Shown piece by piece: positions 13,374 through 19,207 of a stretch of 23,700 nt of DNA. This DNA is from a virus. Position numbers and translations under genes: made by a program. Below the pieces are notes generated by a model. The model saw only the letters and a list, made by a program, of their open reading frames with translations. It ran no database searches and was not told the DNA's origin. The stretch lies in IMG/VR virus record IMGVR_UViG_3300027816_000409, positions 1 through 23,700 of that record; one strand, 5' to 3'. The number at the start of each line of letters is the position of its first letter. Position 1 is the first letter of the stretch.

Positions 13374-13447
13374 GCCTCAATAGCTCAACTGGATAGAGCA
13401 CCTGACTTCGGATCAGGGGGTTGTGGGTTCGAATCCTTCTTGGGGCG
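13374..13447 (+). tRNA. tRNA-Arg (anticodon TCG)
   Basis: Acceptor GCCTCAA/TTGGGGC with one G-U, anticodon loop CTTCGGA on CCTGA/TCAGG, T-loop TTCGAAT, discriminator G. It reads CGA and possibly other CGN codons. Confidence 0.94.
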
Positions 13448-13451
13448 TTAT

Positions 13452-13525
13452 ACCCGCGTAGCTCAGTTGGATAGAGCAACAGCCTTCTAAGCTGTGGGTC
13501 AGAGGTTCGAATCCTCTCGCGGGTG
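13452..13525 (+). tRNA. tRNA-Arg (anticodon TCT)
   Basis: Acceptor ACCCGCG/CGCGGGT, anticodon loop CTTCTAA on ACAGC/GCTGT, T-loop TTCGAAT, discriminator G. It reads AGA and AGG, codons frequent in AT-rich phage genes and usually rare in GC-rich hosts. Confidence 0.95.
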
Positions 13526-13543
13526 CTAATCTATGGAGGTTGT

Positions 13544-14149
13544 ATGTCGTATCCGTTGACAACAAGAGTACATAGTATAAAAAAGGACATGCTTCCTTAC
13601 ACATTTATTGATGATGTATTTACAAACGAAGAATTAAACCAAGTAATAAATTATTGTAATACTTTAAGTTTGGGTGATGCAACGGTAGGTGAAGGACGAA
13701 TTGCACCAAACTATAGAAAGTCTAAAGTAAACCAGTTTAAGGTAAATAATCAAAATAATTGGATATTTGATAGATTACAAACAGCGGCAACTTATGTAAA
13801 TAACGAATTTTTTAGATTTGACTTGATTGGATTTGACAAAATTCAATACACAGAGTACAGAGATCAAAATGATTTATATGATTTTCACGTAGATTGTTGG
13901 ATGGGCGAGAATACACCAGCTGACCATATGTTTCCGAGAAAGTTATCGTGCAGTCTCATACTGTCAGATTCAAACGAATATGAAGGTGGTCAGTTTGAAG
14001 TTATGTACACCAAACAACCAGAAGAAGTAAAACAAATAAAAAATAGACTAATTACATTTCCGTCATACATGCTACATAGAGTAAAACCAGTAGTAAAAGG
14101 AACACGTAAATCATTAGTATTTTGGGTCATTGGCCCTAAATTTAAATAA
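13544..14149 (+). CDS. 2OG-Fe(II) oxygenase (prolyl 4-hydroxylase-like)
   Basis: A 201-residue dioxygenase of the 2-oxoglutarate/Fe(II) superfamily, with the prolyl-hydroxylase arrangement. Iron ligands are His115 and Asp117 (YDFHVDCW) and His178 (YMLHRVKPV). Arg188 (GTRKSLVFWV) is placed to bind 2-oxoglutarate. The core strands (KLSCSLILSD..EGGQFEV) are typical of the PKHD-type group. It would hydroxylate a side chain of a protein, perhaps host or virion. The ATG at 13544 is chosen for GGAGG 5 bases upstream. It ends one base before tRNA-Cys. Such oxygenases are common in large aquatic phages; the substrates are rarely known. Confidence 0.85.
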   Translation: MSYPLTTRVHSIKKDMLPYTFIDDVFTNEELNQVINYCNTLSLGDATVGEGRIAPNYRKSKVNQFKVNNQNNWIFDRLQTAATYVNNEFFRFDLIGFDKIQYTEYRDQNDLYDFHVDCWMGENTPADHMFPRKLSCSLILSDSNEYEGGQFEVMYTKQPEEVKQIKNRLITFPSYMLHRVKPVVKGTRKSLVFWVIGPKFK

Positions 14150-14235
14150 GGTGCGATGGCCGAGAGGCTGAAGGCACGGGTCTGCAAAACCCTTGGACTA
14201 AACATCCCGCGTCAGTTCGAATCTGACTCGCACCT
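14150..14235 (+). tRNA. tRNA-Cys (anticodon GCA), with a long variable arm
   Basis: Acceptor GGTGCGA/TCGCACC, anticodon loop CTGCAAA, T-arm GTCAG-TTCGAAT-CTGAC, discriminator T as expected for Cys. About 17 bases separate the anticodon and T stems, with GGA and TCC able to pair, so this is a class II body carrying a Cys anticodon. The D-arm (GGCCGAGAGGCTGAAGGC) also looks like that of Ser or Leu tRNAs. Confidence 0.88.
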
Positions 14236-14251
14236 CTTTTCAGGAGAAACT

Positions 14252-14416
14252 ATGACAAGACTAACACCAGAAATTGTAAAGAATACAATTGTTACGGTTA
14301 TTTGTGTTCTCACCATAGTTATGTTAGCCACCGCACTGATAGTTGGTGAAGTTAACAAACCAGAAGTGCTACAAGGTGGTGATATTCAACACGCTATGGA
14401 GACAGGACAATTTTAA
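14252..14416 (+). CDS. Small single-pass membrane protein, 54 residues
   Basis: It starts after AGGAGA. One transmembrane helix (TIVTVICVLTIVMLATALIV) follows a short basic N-terminus; a hydrophilic tail of about 20 residues follows. The final A of its TAA is the first base of the next ATG, so translation is coupled to another membrane protein. The function is unknown; both may form one membrane complex. Confidence 0.6.
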   Translation: MTRLTPEIVKNTIVTVICVLTIVMLATALIVGEVNKPEVLQGGDIQHAMETGQF

Positions 14417-14697
14417 TGAAGAAACTTTTATTTACGAAACCGATTACATTGTCGGACACCGCAGAACATAGAATTCATACTCGTAAGTGGTGGGCGATAC
14501 TGATTTTGGTTGTAGGTGGTTTATTGTTAGCAGGACGAGTACCCGTCCCGATGTCGTTAAGTTATACTTTACTGTTCTTCGGTCATGCTGGAATGTTGCA
14601 TAGTTTCTGGGAGAAACGAGATTATCCTATGGTTATCGTCAACCTTGTTTGGCTTGGTGTTGATGCCTTAGGATTCATACGATGGTGGAATATGTAA
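14416..14697 (+). CDS. Small multi-helix membrane protein, 93 residues
   Basis: Three hydrophobic segments are likely: about residues 25-42 (WWAILILVVGGLLLAG), 45-60 (PMSLSYTLLFFGHAGM) and 72-90 (PMVIVNLVWLGVDALGFIRWW), with basic residues between them. The topology probably places the N-terminus in the cytoplasm. It starts in a TAATG overlap with the previous gene. It has no known family. It may alter the host membrane, transport or sense, but nothing is diagnostic. Confidence 0.65.
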   Translation: MKKLLFTKPITLSDTAEHRIHTRKWWAILILVVGGLLLAGRVPVPMSLSYTLLFFGHAGMLHSFWEKRDYPMVIVNLVWLGVDALGFIRWWNM

Positions 14698-14700
14698 CAA

Positions 14701-15126
14701 ATGACAAGACAATGTGGAAGTTGTACCAAATGTTGTGATGGTTGGTTAACCGCCGATGTATACGGACACAAAATGGAACCAGGCAAACCCTGTCCATTTG
14801 TTGGTGACCATAAATGTACAATATACAATAAGCGACCACAATTATGTAGTGATTTTAAGTGTGGGTGGTTAAAAGATGATGGAACCTTGTTTGATGAATG
14901 GCTGCGTCCTAACAATACTAATGTTATATTCGTTCATTTCAAAATTGATGATATCGTGTGGTATCGTTTGGCCGAAGCAGGTGCAAAAGTAAACACAATA
15001 CTGTTAAGTTATATAATTCAAATATTTACAAAAAATAATGTAAATTTAGAATATTGGATAAACGGAGCGCAGTTTCTTATAGGTACGCAAAAGTTCAAAG
15101 ACTTGGTTAAAACACACCACAACTAA
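14701..15126 (+). CDS. YkgJ-type CxxCC cysteine-cluster protein
   Basis: A 141-residue protein with the N-terminal pattern CGSCTKCC (Cys5, Cys8, Cys11, Cys12), then CPFVGDHKCTIYNKRPQLCSDFKCGW. This is the zinc/iron-binding CxxCC family (YkgJ, PF03692), thought to hold a metal or Fe-S cluster. The second half (WYRLAEAGAKVNTILLSYIIQIF) is helical. The biochemical role of the family is poorly known; phage members are seen in large genomes. It starts 3 bases after the previous stop, with no good ribosome binding site, so it is likely coupled. Confidence 0.8.
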   Translation: MTRQCGSCTKCCDGWLTADVYGHKMEPGKPCPFVGDHKCTIYNKRPQLCSDFKCGWLKDDGTLFDEWLRPNNTNVIFVHFKIDDIVWYRLAEAGAKVNTILLSYIIQIFTKNNVNLEYWINGAQFLIGTQKFKDLVKTHHN

Positions 15127-15135
15127 TTTGTAAAC

Positions 15136-15209
15136 GGCAGGGTAGCTCAGTTGGTGAGAGCGCACGACTCATAATCGTGAGGTCGAGGGTTCGAATCCCT
15201 CCCCCGCTA
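15136..15209 (+). tRNA. tRNA-Met (anticodon CAT)
   Basis: Anticodon loop CTCATAA on CACGA/TCGTG, T-arm GAGGG-TTCGAAT-CCCTC, discriminator A. The acceptor GGCAGGG/CCCCGCT has a G-U first pair and an A-C mismatch at pair 4. The anticodon stem lacks the GGG/CCC of initiators, so it is an elongator. An Ile2-type (lysidine) use is possible but less likely because a TAT tRNA-Ile is present. Confidence 0.85.
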
Positions 15210-15224
15210 TAACACGGAGAATGT

Positions 15225-15401
15225 ATGTTTATTATTAAGTTCAACGATATTGAAACACCAACACAGTATGCAACACGTGAAGATGCGGTACGAGAATTAA
15301 TAGGTATGTTTGGTGATATTGAATTGGATGAAATGAATATTGCGTTCTGGCCTAGTGTATCGGCACGAGGATACACAAAGATAGAGATAGTAGAACAATA
15401 A
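15225..15401 (+). CDS. Hypothetical protein, 58 residues
   Basis: It follows CGGAGA and starts at the second ATG of ATGTATG; the first leads to an early stop. The sequence begins MFIIKFNDIETPTQY and ends YTKIEIVEQ. It looks like a small beta-alpha-beta protein with an acidic centre. Another small protein with the same kind of beginning (MIKYLVKIYF) lies at 18954. Its stop abuts tRNA-Tyr directly. Confidence 0.6.
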   Translation: MFIIKFNDIETPTQYATREDAVRELIGMFGDIELDEMNIAFWPSVSARGYTKIEIVEQ

Positions 15402-15485
15402 GGGAGTGCCGCAGAGTTGGAGGACTGCAACAGACTGTAAATCTGTCGCCAATAGGCCTAGTAGGTTCGAATCCTTCCACTCCCA
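15402..15485 (+). tRNA. tRNA-Tyr (anticodon GTA)
   Basis: Class II tRNA. Acceptor GGGAGTG/CACTCCC, anticodon loop CTGTAAA on ACAGA/TCTGT, a long variable arm (CGCCAATAGGCCTAG), T-loop TTCGAAT, discriminator A. It starts at the base after the preceding stop codon. Confidence 0.95.
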
Positions 15486-15488
15486 TAT

Positions 15489-15562
15489 AGGCGCGTAGCT
15501 CAGGTGGTTAGAGCACTGACCTGATAAGTCAGGGGTCGCTGGTTCAACTCCAGCCGTGCCTA
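15489..15562 (+). tRNA. tRNA-Ile (anticodon GAT)
   Basis: Acceptor AGGCGCG/CGTGCCT, anticodon loop CTGATAA on CTGAC/GTCAG, T-arm GCTGG-TTCAACT-CCAGC, discriminator A. It reads AUU and AUC. Confidence 0.94.
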
Positions 15563-15566
15563 CTTT

Positions 15567-15639
15567 GCACCGTTAGCTCAACTGGTAGAGCATTCGCCTC
15601 TTAAGCGACAGGTTGTAGGATCGTCCCCTACACGGTGCA
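15567..15639 (+). tRNA. tRNA-Lys (anticodon CTT), odd T-loop
   Basis: Acceptor GCACCGT/ACGGTGC, anticodon loop CTCTTAA on TTCGC/GCGAC (outer pair mismatched), discriminator A. The T-loop is ATCGTCC on GTAGG/CCTAC, so T54 and A58 of the normal loop are replaced by A and T. It reads AAG. Confidence 0.85.
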
Positions 15640-15642
15640 TAC

Positions 15643-15715
15643 GCCAAGATAGCTCAGTTGGTAGAGCGCCAGCCTGAAGAGCTGGGCGTCGGGGGTTCGA
15701 CTCCCTCTCTTGGCA
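15643..15715 (+). tRNA. tRNA-Phe (anticodon GAA)
   Basis: Acceptor GCCAAGA/TCTTGGC, anticodon loop CTGAAGA on CCAGC/GCTGG, T-loop TTCGACT, discriminator A. It reads UUU and UUC. Confidence 0.95.
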
Positions 15716-15732
15716 TTACATAGGAGAACGTT

Positions 15733-15846
15733 ATGTTTAATGCAGCATTATTATTTTTTATTGTATTCGTCGCATACCGATGGGTAAAAGGTATAGAAAA
15801 TATGAAAAATCTTCACCCAGACTACAAAGGTGAGGACTTCCCGTGA
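15733..15846 (+). CDS. Tiny membrane protein, 37 residues
   Basis: It starts after AGGAGA. A hydrophobic N-terminal helix (FNAALLFFIVFVAYRW) is followed by a polar tail (KNLHPDYKGEDFP). It overlaps the next tiny ORF by GTGA. Size and layout fit small phage membrane peptides. The function is unknown. Confidence 0.5.
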   Translation: MFNAALLFFIVFVAYRWVKGIENMKNLHPDYKGEDFP

Positions 15847-15938
15847 TATACGCTATTATTACATTTTTAATAATAGCTATTACTATAAGCTTGACAACGG
15901 CTTGGATAGCAGTTATATTAGAAAAGGACGAGTTTTAG
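15843..15938 (+). CDS. Possible tiny membrane protein, 31 residues (GTG start)
   Basis: A GTG start in a four-base overlap with the stop of the previous ORF, with GTGAGG upstream. The peptide is nearly all hydrophobic (IYAIITFLIIAITISLTTAWIAVIL) and ends EKDEF. A good promoter lies inside it, and its stop overlaps the first base of tRNA-Trp, so either the region does double duty or the ORF is fortuitous. Confidence 0.4.
   Translation: MIYAIITFLIIAITISLTTAWIAVILEKDEF
15891..15919 (+). promoter_or_regulatory. Promoter for tRNA-Trp and tRNA-Asn
   Basis: TTGACA (15891-15896), 17 bases, TATATT (15914-15919), the same two boxes and spacing as before the tmRNA and tRNA-Lys(TTT). The RNA would start near 15926, about 12 bases before the tRNA. 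Confidence 0.7.
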
Positions 15939-16009
15939 GGTCTATGGTGTAATTGGCAGCACAATGCTCTCCAAAAGCATTAGTCAAGGTTCGAGTCCTT
16001 GTGGGCCTG
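15938..16009 (+). tRNA. tRNA-Trp (anticodon CCA)
   Basis: Acceptor GGGTCTA/TGGGCCT with several G-U pairs, anticodon loop CTCCAAA on ATGCT/AGCAT, T-arm CAAGG-TTCGAGT-CCTTG, discriminator G as expected for Trp. Its first base is the last base of the preceding TAG. Confidence 0.9.
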
Positions 16010-16015
16010 TTTCAT

Positions 16016-16089
16016 TCCCAGTTAGCTCAGTTGGTTAGAGCATCTGACTGTTAATCAGAGGGTCGGGGGTTCAAGTCCCTCACTGGGAG
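16016..16089 (+). tRNA. tRNA-Asn (anticodon GTT)
   Basis: Acceptor TCCCAGT/ACTGGGA, anticodon loop CTGTTAA on TCTGA/TCAGA, T-loop TTCAAGT, discriminator G. It reads AAU and AAC, codons very common in this phage. Confidence 0.95.
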
Positions 16090-16115
16090 CTTTACAAAAC
16101 AACAATGAGGTTATT

Positions 16116-16373
16116 ATGAATTTGACACCGAATGATAAGTTGAAGTTAGAAGCAGCATTAAAAGATATGGCAACGTCTATGACCCGTGTTGCCGCAGAAC
16201 GTGACTTGCAAAAGAATGTGATTGGAGACATCTGTGAAGAACTCCAACTCAACAAGAAGGTATTCCGTAAGTTAGCACGTGTATATTACAAGCAGAACTT
16301 TGATGATGAAGTTGCAACGCACCAAGAGTTTGAAACCCTTTACGAGACGGTAACGCAAACCACTAAGCCCTAA
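16116..16373 (+). CDS. dsbA: DsbA-like double-stranded DNA-binding protein, late transcription
   Basis: An 85-residue protein close in size to T4 DsbA (89 residues), a small dsDNA-binding protein that affects late transcription. The C-terminal half matches well: here LNKKVFRKLARVYYKQNF then DDEVATHQEFETLYETV; T4 has a parallel 'GKMFNRLLALYHKDN ... EEVVELYDAVF'. The N-terminus (LKLEAALKDMATSMTRVAAERD) is helical. This is the best hint that the phage belongs to the T4-like superfamily. ATGAGG serves as the ribosome binding site. It lies between tRNA-Asn and a lipoprotein gene. The assignment rests on remembered T4 sequence. Confidence 0.75.
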   Translation: MNLTPNDKLKLEAALKDMATSMTRVAAERDLQKNVIGDICEELQLNKKVFRKLARVYYKQNFDDEVATHQEFETLYETVTQTTKP

Positions 16374-16383
16374 GAGGTGACGT

Positions 16384-16833
16384 ATGAATCGGTTATGGAT
16401 GTTGTTGTTCGTTCTAGTAGGATGTTCATCACCAACGCAACCGCAAGTTGTACAAAATTATGAACTTAACTTTGTAAAAGATATAGATACTATTTTTGTA
16501 GATGTATCTGGTGGACAAGTAGTTAAACATCTAGGTGCGTTTACCAATGTTCGTAGTCGCAGAATGGTTTTAATCAGTAGTAATATTTTTGTTCAAGCAA
16601 CGGCAGGTTTTGGTCAGATTGATACCGTGTCTACTGTGAATGGTATATCACATACTAACAATGGATATGTTGGAACTGCATTTGGCGCATTTCCAAATAT
16701 GATTGGTATGACCGCAACGATTATAGCTAAAGTAGTTGACGATAGTAAAACACCAGAGGAGTTTAGATATCCACATTTACGAAAAGTTTTAGCAGTGGAT
16801 ACTATGCGAGTATTGATACTTCCTCGAAAATAG
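16384..16833 (+). CDS. Predicted lipoprotein, 149 residues
   Basis: A signal peptide with a lipobox, MNRLWMLLFVLVGC, predicts cleavage before Cys14 and lipid attachment, followed by SSPTQPQ. The mature part is about 135 residues, rich in beta strands (NYELNFVKDIDTIFVDV, MTATIIAKVV), with no known family. It starts after AAGAGG. Phage lipoproteins often block adsorption or DNA entry by a second phage, or act as spanin partners; neither can be decided from sequence. A second phage lipoprotein occurs at 22821. Confidence 0.75.
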   Translation: MNRLWMLLFVLVGCSSPTQPQVVQNYELNFVKDIDTIFVDVSGGQVVKHLGAFTNVRSRRMVLISSNIFVQATAGFGQIDTVSTVNGISHTNNGYVGTAFGAFPNMIGMTATIIAKVVDDSKTPEEFRYPHLRKVLAVDTMRVLILPRK

Positions 16834-16839
16834 TAGGTT

Positions 16840-16913
16840 GGGGTGGTAGCTCAATCGGTTAGAGCACTGCACTGTCACTGCAGAGGTTGCGGGTTCGATT
16901 CCCGTCCATCCCG
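16840..16913 (+). tRNA. tRNA-Asp (anticodon GTC)
   Basis: Acceptor GGGGTGG/CCATCCC, anticodon loop CTGTCAC on CTGCA/TGCAG, T-arm GCGGG-TTCGATT-CCCGT, discriminator G as expected for Asp. It reads GAU and GAC. Confidence 0.95.
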
Positions 16914-16937
16914 TGTCACACCACAAAGGAGTGTATT

Positions 16938-17135
16938 ATGAAACGTATATATTTGAGTAGTAAAGAAAACAAAATCGCTGGAGTCTGTGGTGGGTTTGCG
17001 GAGTCATTAAATATTGACCCAACCCTCATCAGACTTTTGTTTATTGCGGCATTTCTTTCACCACTCCCGGCAGTCATTTTTTATCTTCTATGCTGGATAG
17101 CAATTCCAAAAGACCCAGGATACGAGAAGGAGTAA
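16938..17135 (+). CDS. PspC-domain membrane protein
   Basis: A 65-residue protein that is a single PspC domain (PF04024). The family signature is complete: IYLSSKENKIAGVCGGFAESLNIDPTLIRLLFI, followed by a hydrophobic helix (AAFLSPLPAVIFYLLCWIAIP). In bacteria PspC sits in the inner membrane and signals envelope stress to PspA, the phage-shock system named for its induction by phage secretin. Full PspC is usually longer; this minimal form may mimic or block the host sensor, or steady the membrane during infection (inference). AAAGGAG precedes the ATG at 16938. The glycosyltransferase gene follows 3 bases after the stop. Confidence 0.87.
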   Translation: MKRIYLSSKENKIAGVCGGFAESLNIDPTLIRLLFIAAFLSPLPAVIFYLLCWIAIPKDPGYEKE

Positions 17136-17138
17136 GTT

Positions 17139-18260
17139 GTGAAGCTATTATTTTTATCCGCATGTGGAAAAACAAAAGAAGCAGAAGATAATGGATATAT
17201 CAATTTGTATCTTGCATCACTGAAACAATATATCGTTCCACATTTCGATGTGAAAGTTATTTTGTTTAACAACGCACTTAATCAAAACTCCAGCGAAAGT
17301 CAAACATTTCAACGAGTAAAAGAGTTTGGGTTGGAACATATAGTAGAAGTAAAGAATATGTACGAAATGGGACTACCACAGGAATCTGTAAACTTTCTTG
17401 ATAATTTGCATTGGTTTGGTAAAATTGGTATCAATATGAATATGTTATTCGATTATGCCAAGATGAATAATTTTTTTGATGCGGATTGGGTTTTCCACTT
17501 CGATACAGATTTAGAGTTTTTACCAAACTTTAAAGATGTGTTAATGAGTATTGATGAAGTTAGAAAAGTAAATAATGAAGTTATGATAACAGCTGGTGGT
17601 GACACCTACCCATACAATATACGATACAAGGATACAGAATTTATTTTCGATGAACCATCACGAATAAATATTTATGATGCATCCACTCTTAGCCATCACT
17701 TTAATTTACGCAAGCTGAAGGTTAATAAACGCAATGAGGGATCAGACACATCCGCCTATATGAACAACGAAAGGTTGGTATTCAACCTACAGCAACAAAA
17801 AATACGTAATGATTTTGTTGGGTACTCCAAAGACGCTGCAAGGTCTAATTTATTTAATTGGATTGGTTGTCACTATTCAAGTAACTTTGAGGCTCTCGGA
17901 CATTTGAAAGACGATGAAGAAGCAAAGTATTTACAACAACTGTGGGAAGAAAAGGGAAGTCCAAATCTTCAACTTACAATAAGTCACGATAAGGGTTCGT
18001 TACCACAATTTTTCTTACAAGGATCAAGTCATAACGTAATAAAAATACAAGTTCGTGGATATTCGGATATGGCTAAACATTTTAGTTCCGGGTATTATGA
18101 GGAAACACCATACAGAAAATATTCAGAACAACGATTGAAAGAACATTACACCGACACACAACACATCTGGGAAAAAGATTATTTGACAAAAGAAGAAATA
18201 GAATCTAGAATTTTTAATTTACAAAACGAAATCCAACGATTACAACAAATGTTAAATTAG
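17139..18260 (+). CDS. GT-A-like glycosyltransferase, 373 residues
   Basis: The start is a GTG (AAGGAG upstream). The first 120 residues suggest a nucleotide-sugar fold: MKLLFLSACGKTKE, then YLASLKQYIVPHFDVKVILFNN. The motif WVFHFDTDLEFLPNFKD near residue 125 has the DxD that binds the metal and sugar diphosphate in GT-A enzymes. Later parts (FNWIGCHYSSNFEALG, LTISHDKGSLPQFFLQGSSHN) look like an acceptor domain of the kind seen in phage and LPS glycosyltransferases. The last 30 residues form a coiled coil (SRIFNLQNEIQRLQQML). It follows the PspC gene. The substrate is unknown. Confidence 0.7.
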   Translation: MKLLFLSACGKTKEAEDNGYINLYLASLKQYIVPHFDVKVILFNNALNQNSSESQTFQRVKEFGLEHIVEVKNMYEMGLPQESVNFLDNLHWFGKIGINMNMLFDYAKMNNFFDADWVFHFDTDLEFLPNFKDVLMSIDEVRKVNNEVMITAGGDTYPYNIRYKDTEFIFDEPSRINIYDASTLSHHFNLRKLKVNKRNEGSDTSAYMNNERLVFNLQQQKIRNDFVGYSKDAARSNLFNWIGCHYSSNFEALGHLKDDEEAKYLQQLWEEKGSPNLQLTISHDKGSLPQFFLQGSSHNVIKIQVRGYSDMAKHFSSGYYEETPYRKYSEQRLKEHYTDTQHIWEKDYLTKEEIESRIFNLQNEIQRLQQMLN

Positions 18261-18266
18261 CAGTAG

Positions 18267-18351
18267 GGACAGTTGGCTGAGTGGTCTAAAGCAGGAGATT
18301 ACTAATCTCTCGTACCGAAAGGTACCGTGGGTTCGAATCCTACACTGTCCG
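18267..18351 (+). tRNA. tRNA-Ser (anticodon ACT)
   Basis: Class II tRNA. Acceptor GGACAGT/ACTGTCC, anticodon loop TTACTAA on GGAGA/TCTCT, a variable arm GTACC-GAAA-GGTAC capped by a GNRA loop, T-loop TTCGAAT, discriminator G. The anticodon ACT is very unusual; GCT is normal for AGU and AGC. It is the only Ser tRNA in the window. A possible promoter (TTGACA, 17 bases, TAGAAT, 18183-18211) lies within the gene upstream. Confidence 0.88.
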
Positions 18352-18369
18352 TTTTAAATGGAGTATACA

Positions 18370-18480
18370 ATGGCTACACATAAAAGAAAAGGACATACTA
18401 GAAAACCAAGAAAATCTTGGCAAGCTAGTATAAAAGTAAAATCAACAACTGTTAAAAATCCGCGTAGAAAACGTAAATAA
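18370..18480 (+). CDS. Tiny, very basic protein, 36 residues
   Basis: MATHKRKGHTRKPRKSW at the start and NPRRKRK at the end; about half the residues are Lys or Arg. It follows a GGAG site and lies between tRNA-Ser and tRNA-Lys. Such small basic proteins bind RNA or DNA; the composition resembles ribosomal proteins like L34, but no match is clear. A second of similar style is at 22392. Too short for a family call. Confidence 0.6.
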   Translation: MATHKRKGHTRKPRKSWQASIKVKSTTVKNPRRKRK

Positions 18481-18502
18481 TTAGTATTTATTTAGATGGG
18501 GG

Positions 18503-18531
18503 TTGACAATTAGCAGTCCCCTAGTTATATT
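18503..18531 (+). promoter_or_regulatory. Promoter for tRNA-Lys(TTT) and the RNA region behind it
   Basis: TTGACA (18503-18508), 17 bases, TATATT (18526-18531). TGGGGG at 18497-18502 can pair with CCCCTA at 18518-18523, leaving TTGACA in the hairpin loop, as with the tmRNA promoter. The start would be near 18538, 11 bases before the tRNA. Confidence 0.75.
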
Positions 18532-18548
18532 ACTGGTGTAGGGTAAAC

Positions 18549-18622
18549 GCCTCCATAACTCAATTGGTCAGAGTAGCTGGCTTTTAACCAGTAAGTTCTA
18601 GGTTCGAGTCCTAGTGGGGGCA
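18549..18622 (+). tRNA. tRNA-Lys (anticodon TTT)
   Basis: Acceptor GCCTCCA/TGGGGGC, anticodon loop CTTTTAA on CTGG/CCAG, T-arm CTAGG-TTCGAGT-CCTAG, discriminator A. It reads AAA, the favoured Lys codon of most genes here. Confidence 0.95.
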
Positions 18623-18644
18623 CTGTTGATTAAAAATTGAAAGT

Positions 18645-18850
18645 TAGTTGTAGAGCTTATCCGCGGTAGGAAAACCCCGCGCTACACGATTTAAGCGACC
18701 CTTACGTGAGACACCACTACAACGGTGCAGGGGAAGTTTCCGTAAGTAGTAGTCCTCGTATGTAGACAAACGTTCGGTGAGGATGGCACCAACGATGATA
18801 GATAAGTTCTTCTCTATAAAATGAGAGGATACTATAACAACTCATCCATA
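18645..18850 (+). ncRNA. Candidate structured noncoding RNA
   Basis: About 205 bases without a credible ORF between two tRNAs. TGTAG (18649-18653) pairs with CTACA (18682-18686) around a CGCGG/CCGCG stem (18662-18666 with 18677-18681) and an 8-base bulge. CTTACG (18701-18706) pairs with CGTAAG (18741-18746) around CACC/GGTG (18712-18715 with 18724-18727). TCCTC (18753-18757) pairs with GAGGA (18779-18783), with CGT/ACG inside. GGATG (18781-18785) may pair with CATCC (18843-18847). It is probably transcribed from the promoter at 18503 with the neighbouring tRNAs. No known family is recognised. Confidence 0.55.
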
Positions 18851-18851
18851 C

Positions 18852-18934
18852 GCCCTGGTGGTGGAATGGTATACACAGCAGACTTAAAATCTGCCGGCCT
18901 CACGGTCTTGCGAGTTCGAGTCTCGCCCTGGGCA
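18852..18934 (+). tRNA. tRNA-Leu (anticodon TAA)
   Basis: Class II tRNA. Acceptor GCCCTGG/CCTGGGC with one T-T mismatch, anticodon loop CTTAAAA on GCAGA/TCTGC, variable arm CGGCCTCACGGTCTT, T-arm GCGAG-TTCGAGT-CTCGC, discriminator A. It reads UUA, a codon frequent in the phage. Confidence 0.93.
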
Positions 18935-18953
18935 TTAGTCTGTAGGAGAATGT

Positions 18954-19118
18954 ATGATTAAGTATTTAGTAAAGATATATTTTGAAGGTGGTGTAACATC
19001 CTTCACATATTACGCAGCAGAAGCAACCGAGGCTATTACACAGTTTCGTAATGACCCAGATGCACAAAAGTTGTTAGAAGGAAAAGTATTGACGCATTAT
19101 GAAGTAGGACCTGTTTGA
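18954..19118 (+). CDS. Hypothetical protein, 54 residues
   Basis: It starts after AGGAGA at the ATG of MIKYLVKIYF. A strand-turn-strand start (KIYFEGGVTSFTYYAAEA) leads to a helix (EAITQFRNDPDAQKLLEG) and a last strand, the pattern of a small alpha/beta protein. It is similar in size and start to the protein at 15225 (MFIIKFNDIETPTQYATREDAVREL), and may be a distant paralogue. It lies 19 bases after tRNA-Leu and 5 bases before tRNA-Gly. The function is unknown. Confidence 0.65.
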   Translation: MIKYLVKIYFEGGVTSFTYYAAEATEAITQFRNDPDAQKLLEGKVLTHYEVGPV

Positions 19119-19123
19119 TAGTT

Positions 19124-19195
19124 GCGGGTGTAGCTCAGTGGTAGAGTCCGTGCTTGCCAAGCACGTTGTCGTGGGTTCGAATCCCATCGCCCGCT
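19124..19195 (+). tRNA. tRNA-Gly (anticodon GCC)
   Basis: Acceptor GCGGGTG/CGCCCGC, anticodon loop TTGCCAA on CGTGC/GCACG, T-arm GTGGG-TTCGAAT-CCCAT, discriminator T. It reads GGU and GGC. Confidence 0.95.
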
Positions 19196-19207
19196 CTTGG
19201 AGAATTT

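Noticed and set aside
15136-15209. CAT tRNA as the initiator or as lysidine-type Ile tRNA
   Set aside because: It lacks the GGG/CCC anticodon stem of initiators, and an Ile(TAT) tRNA already reads AUA.
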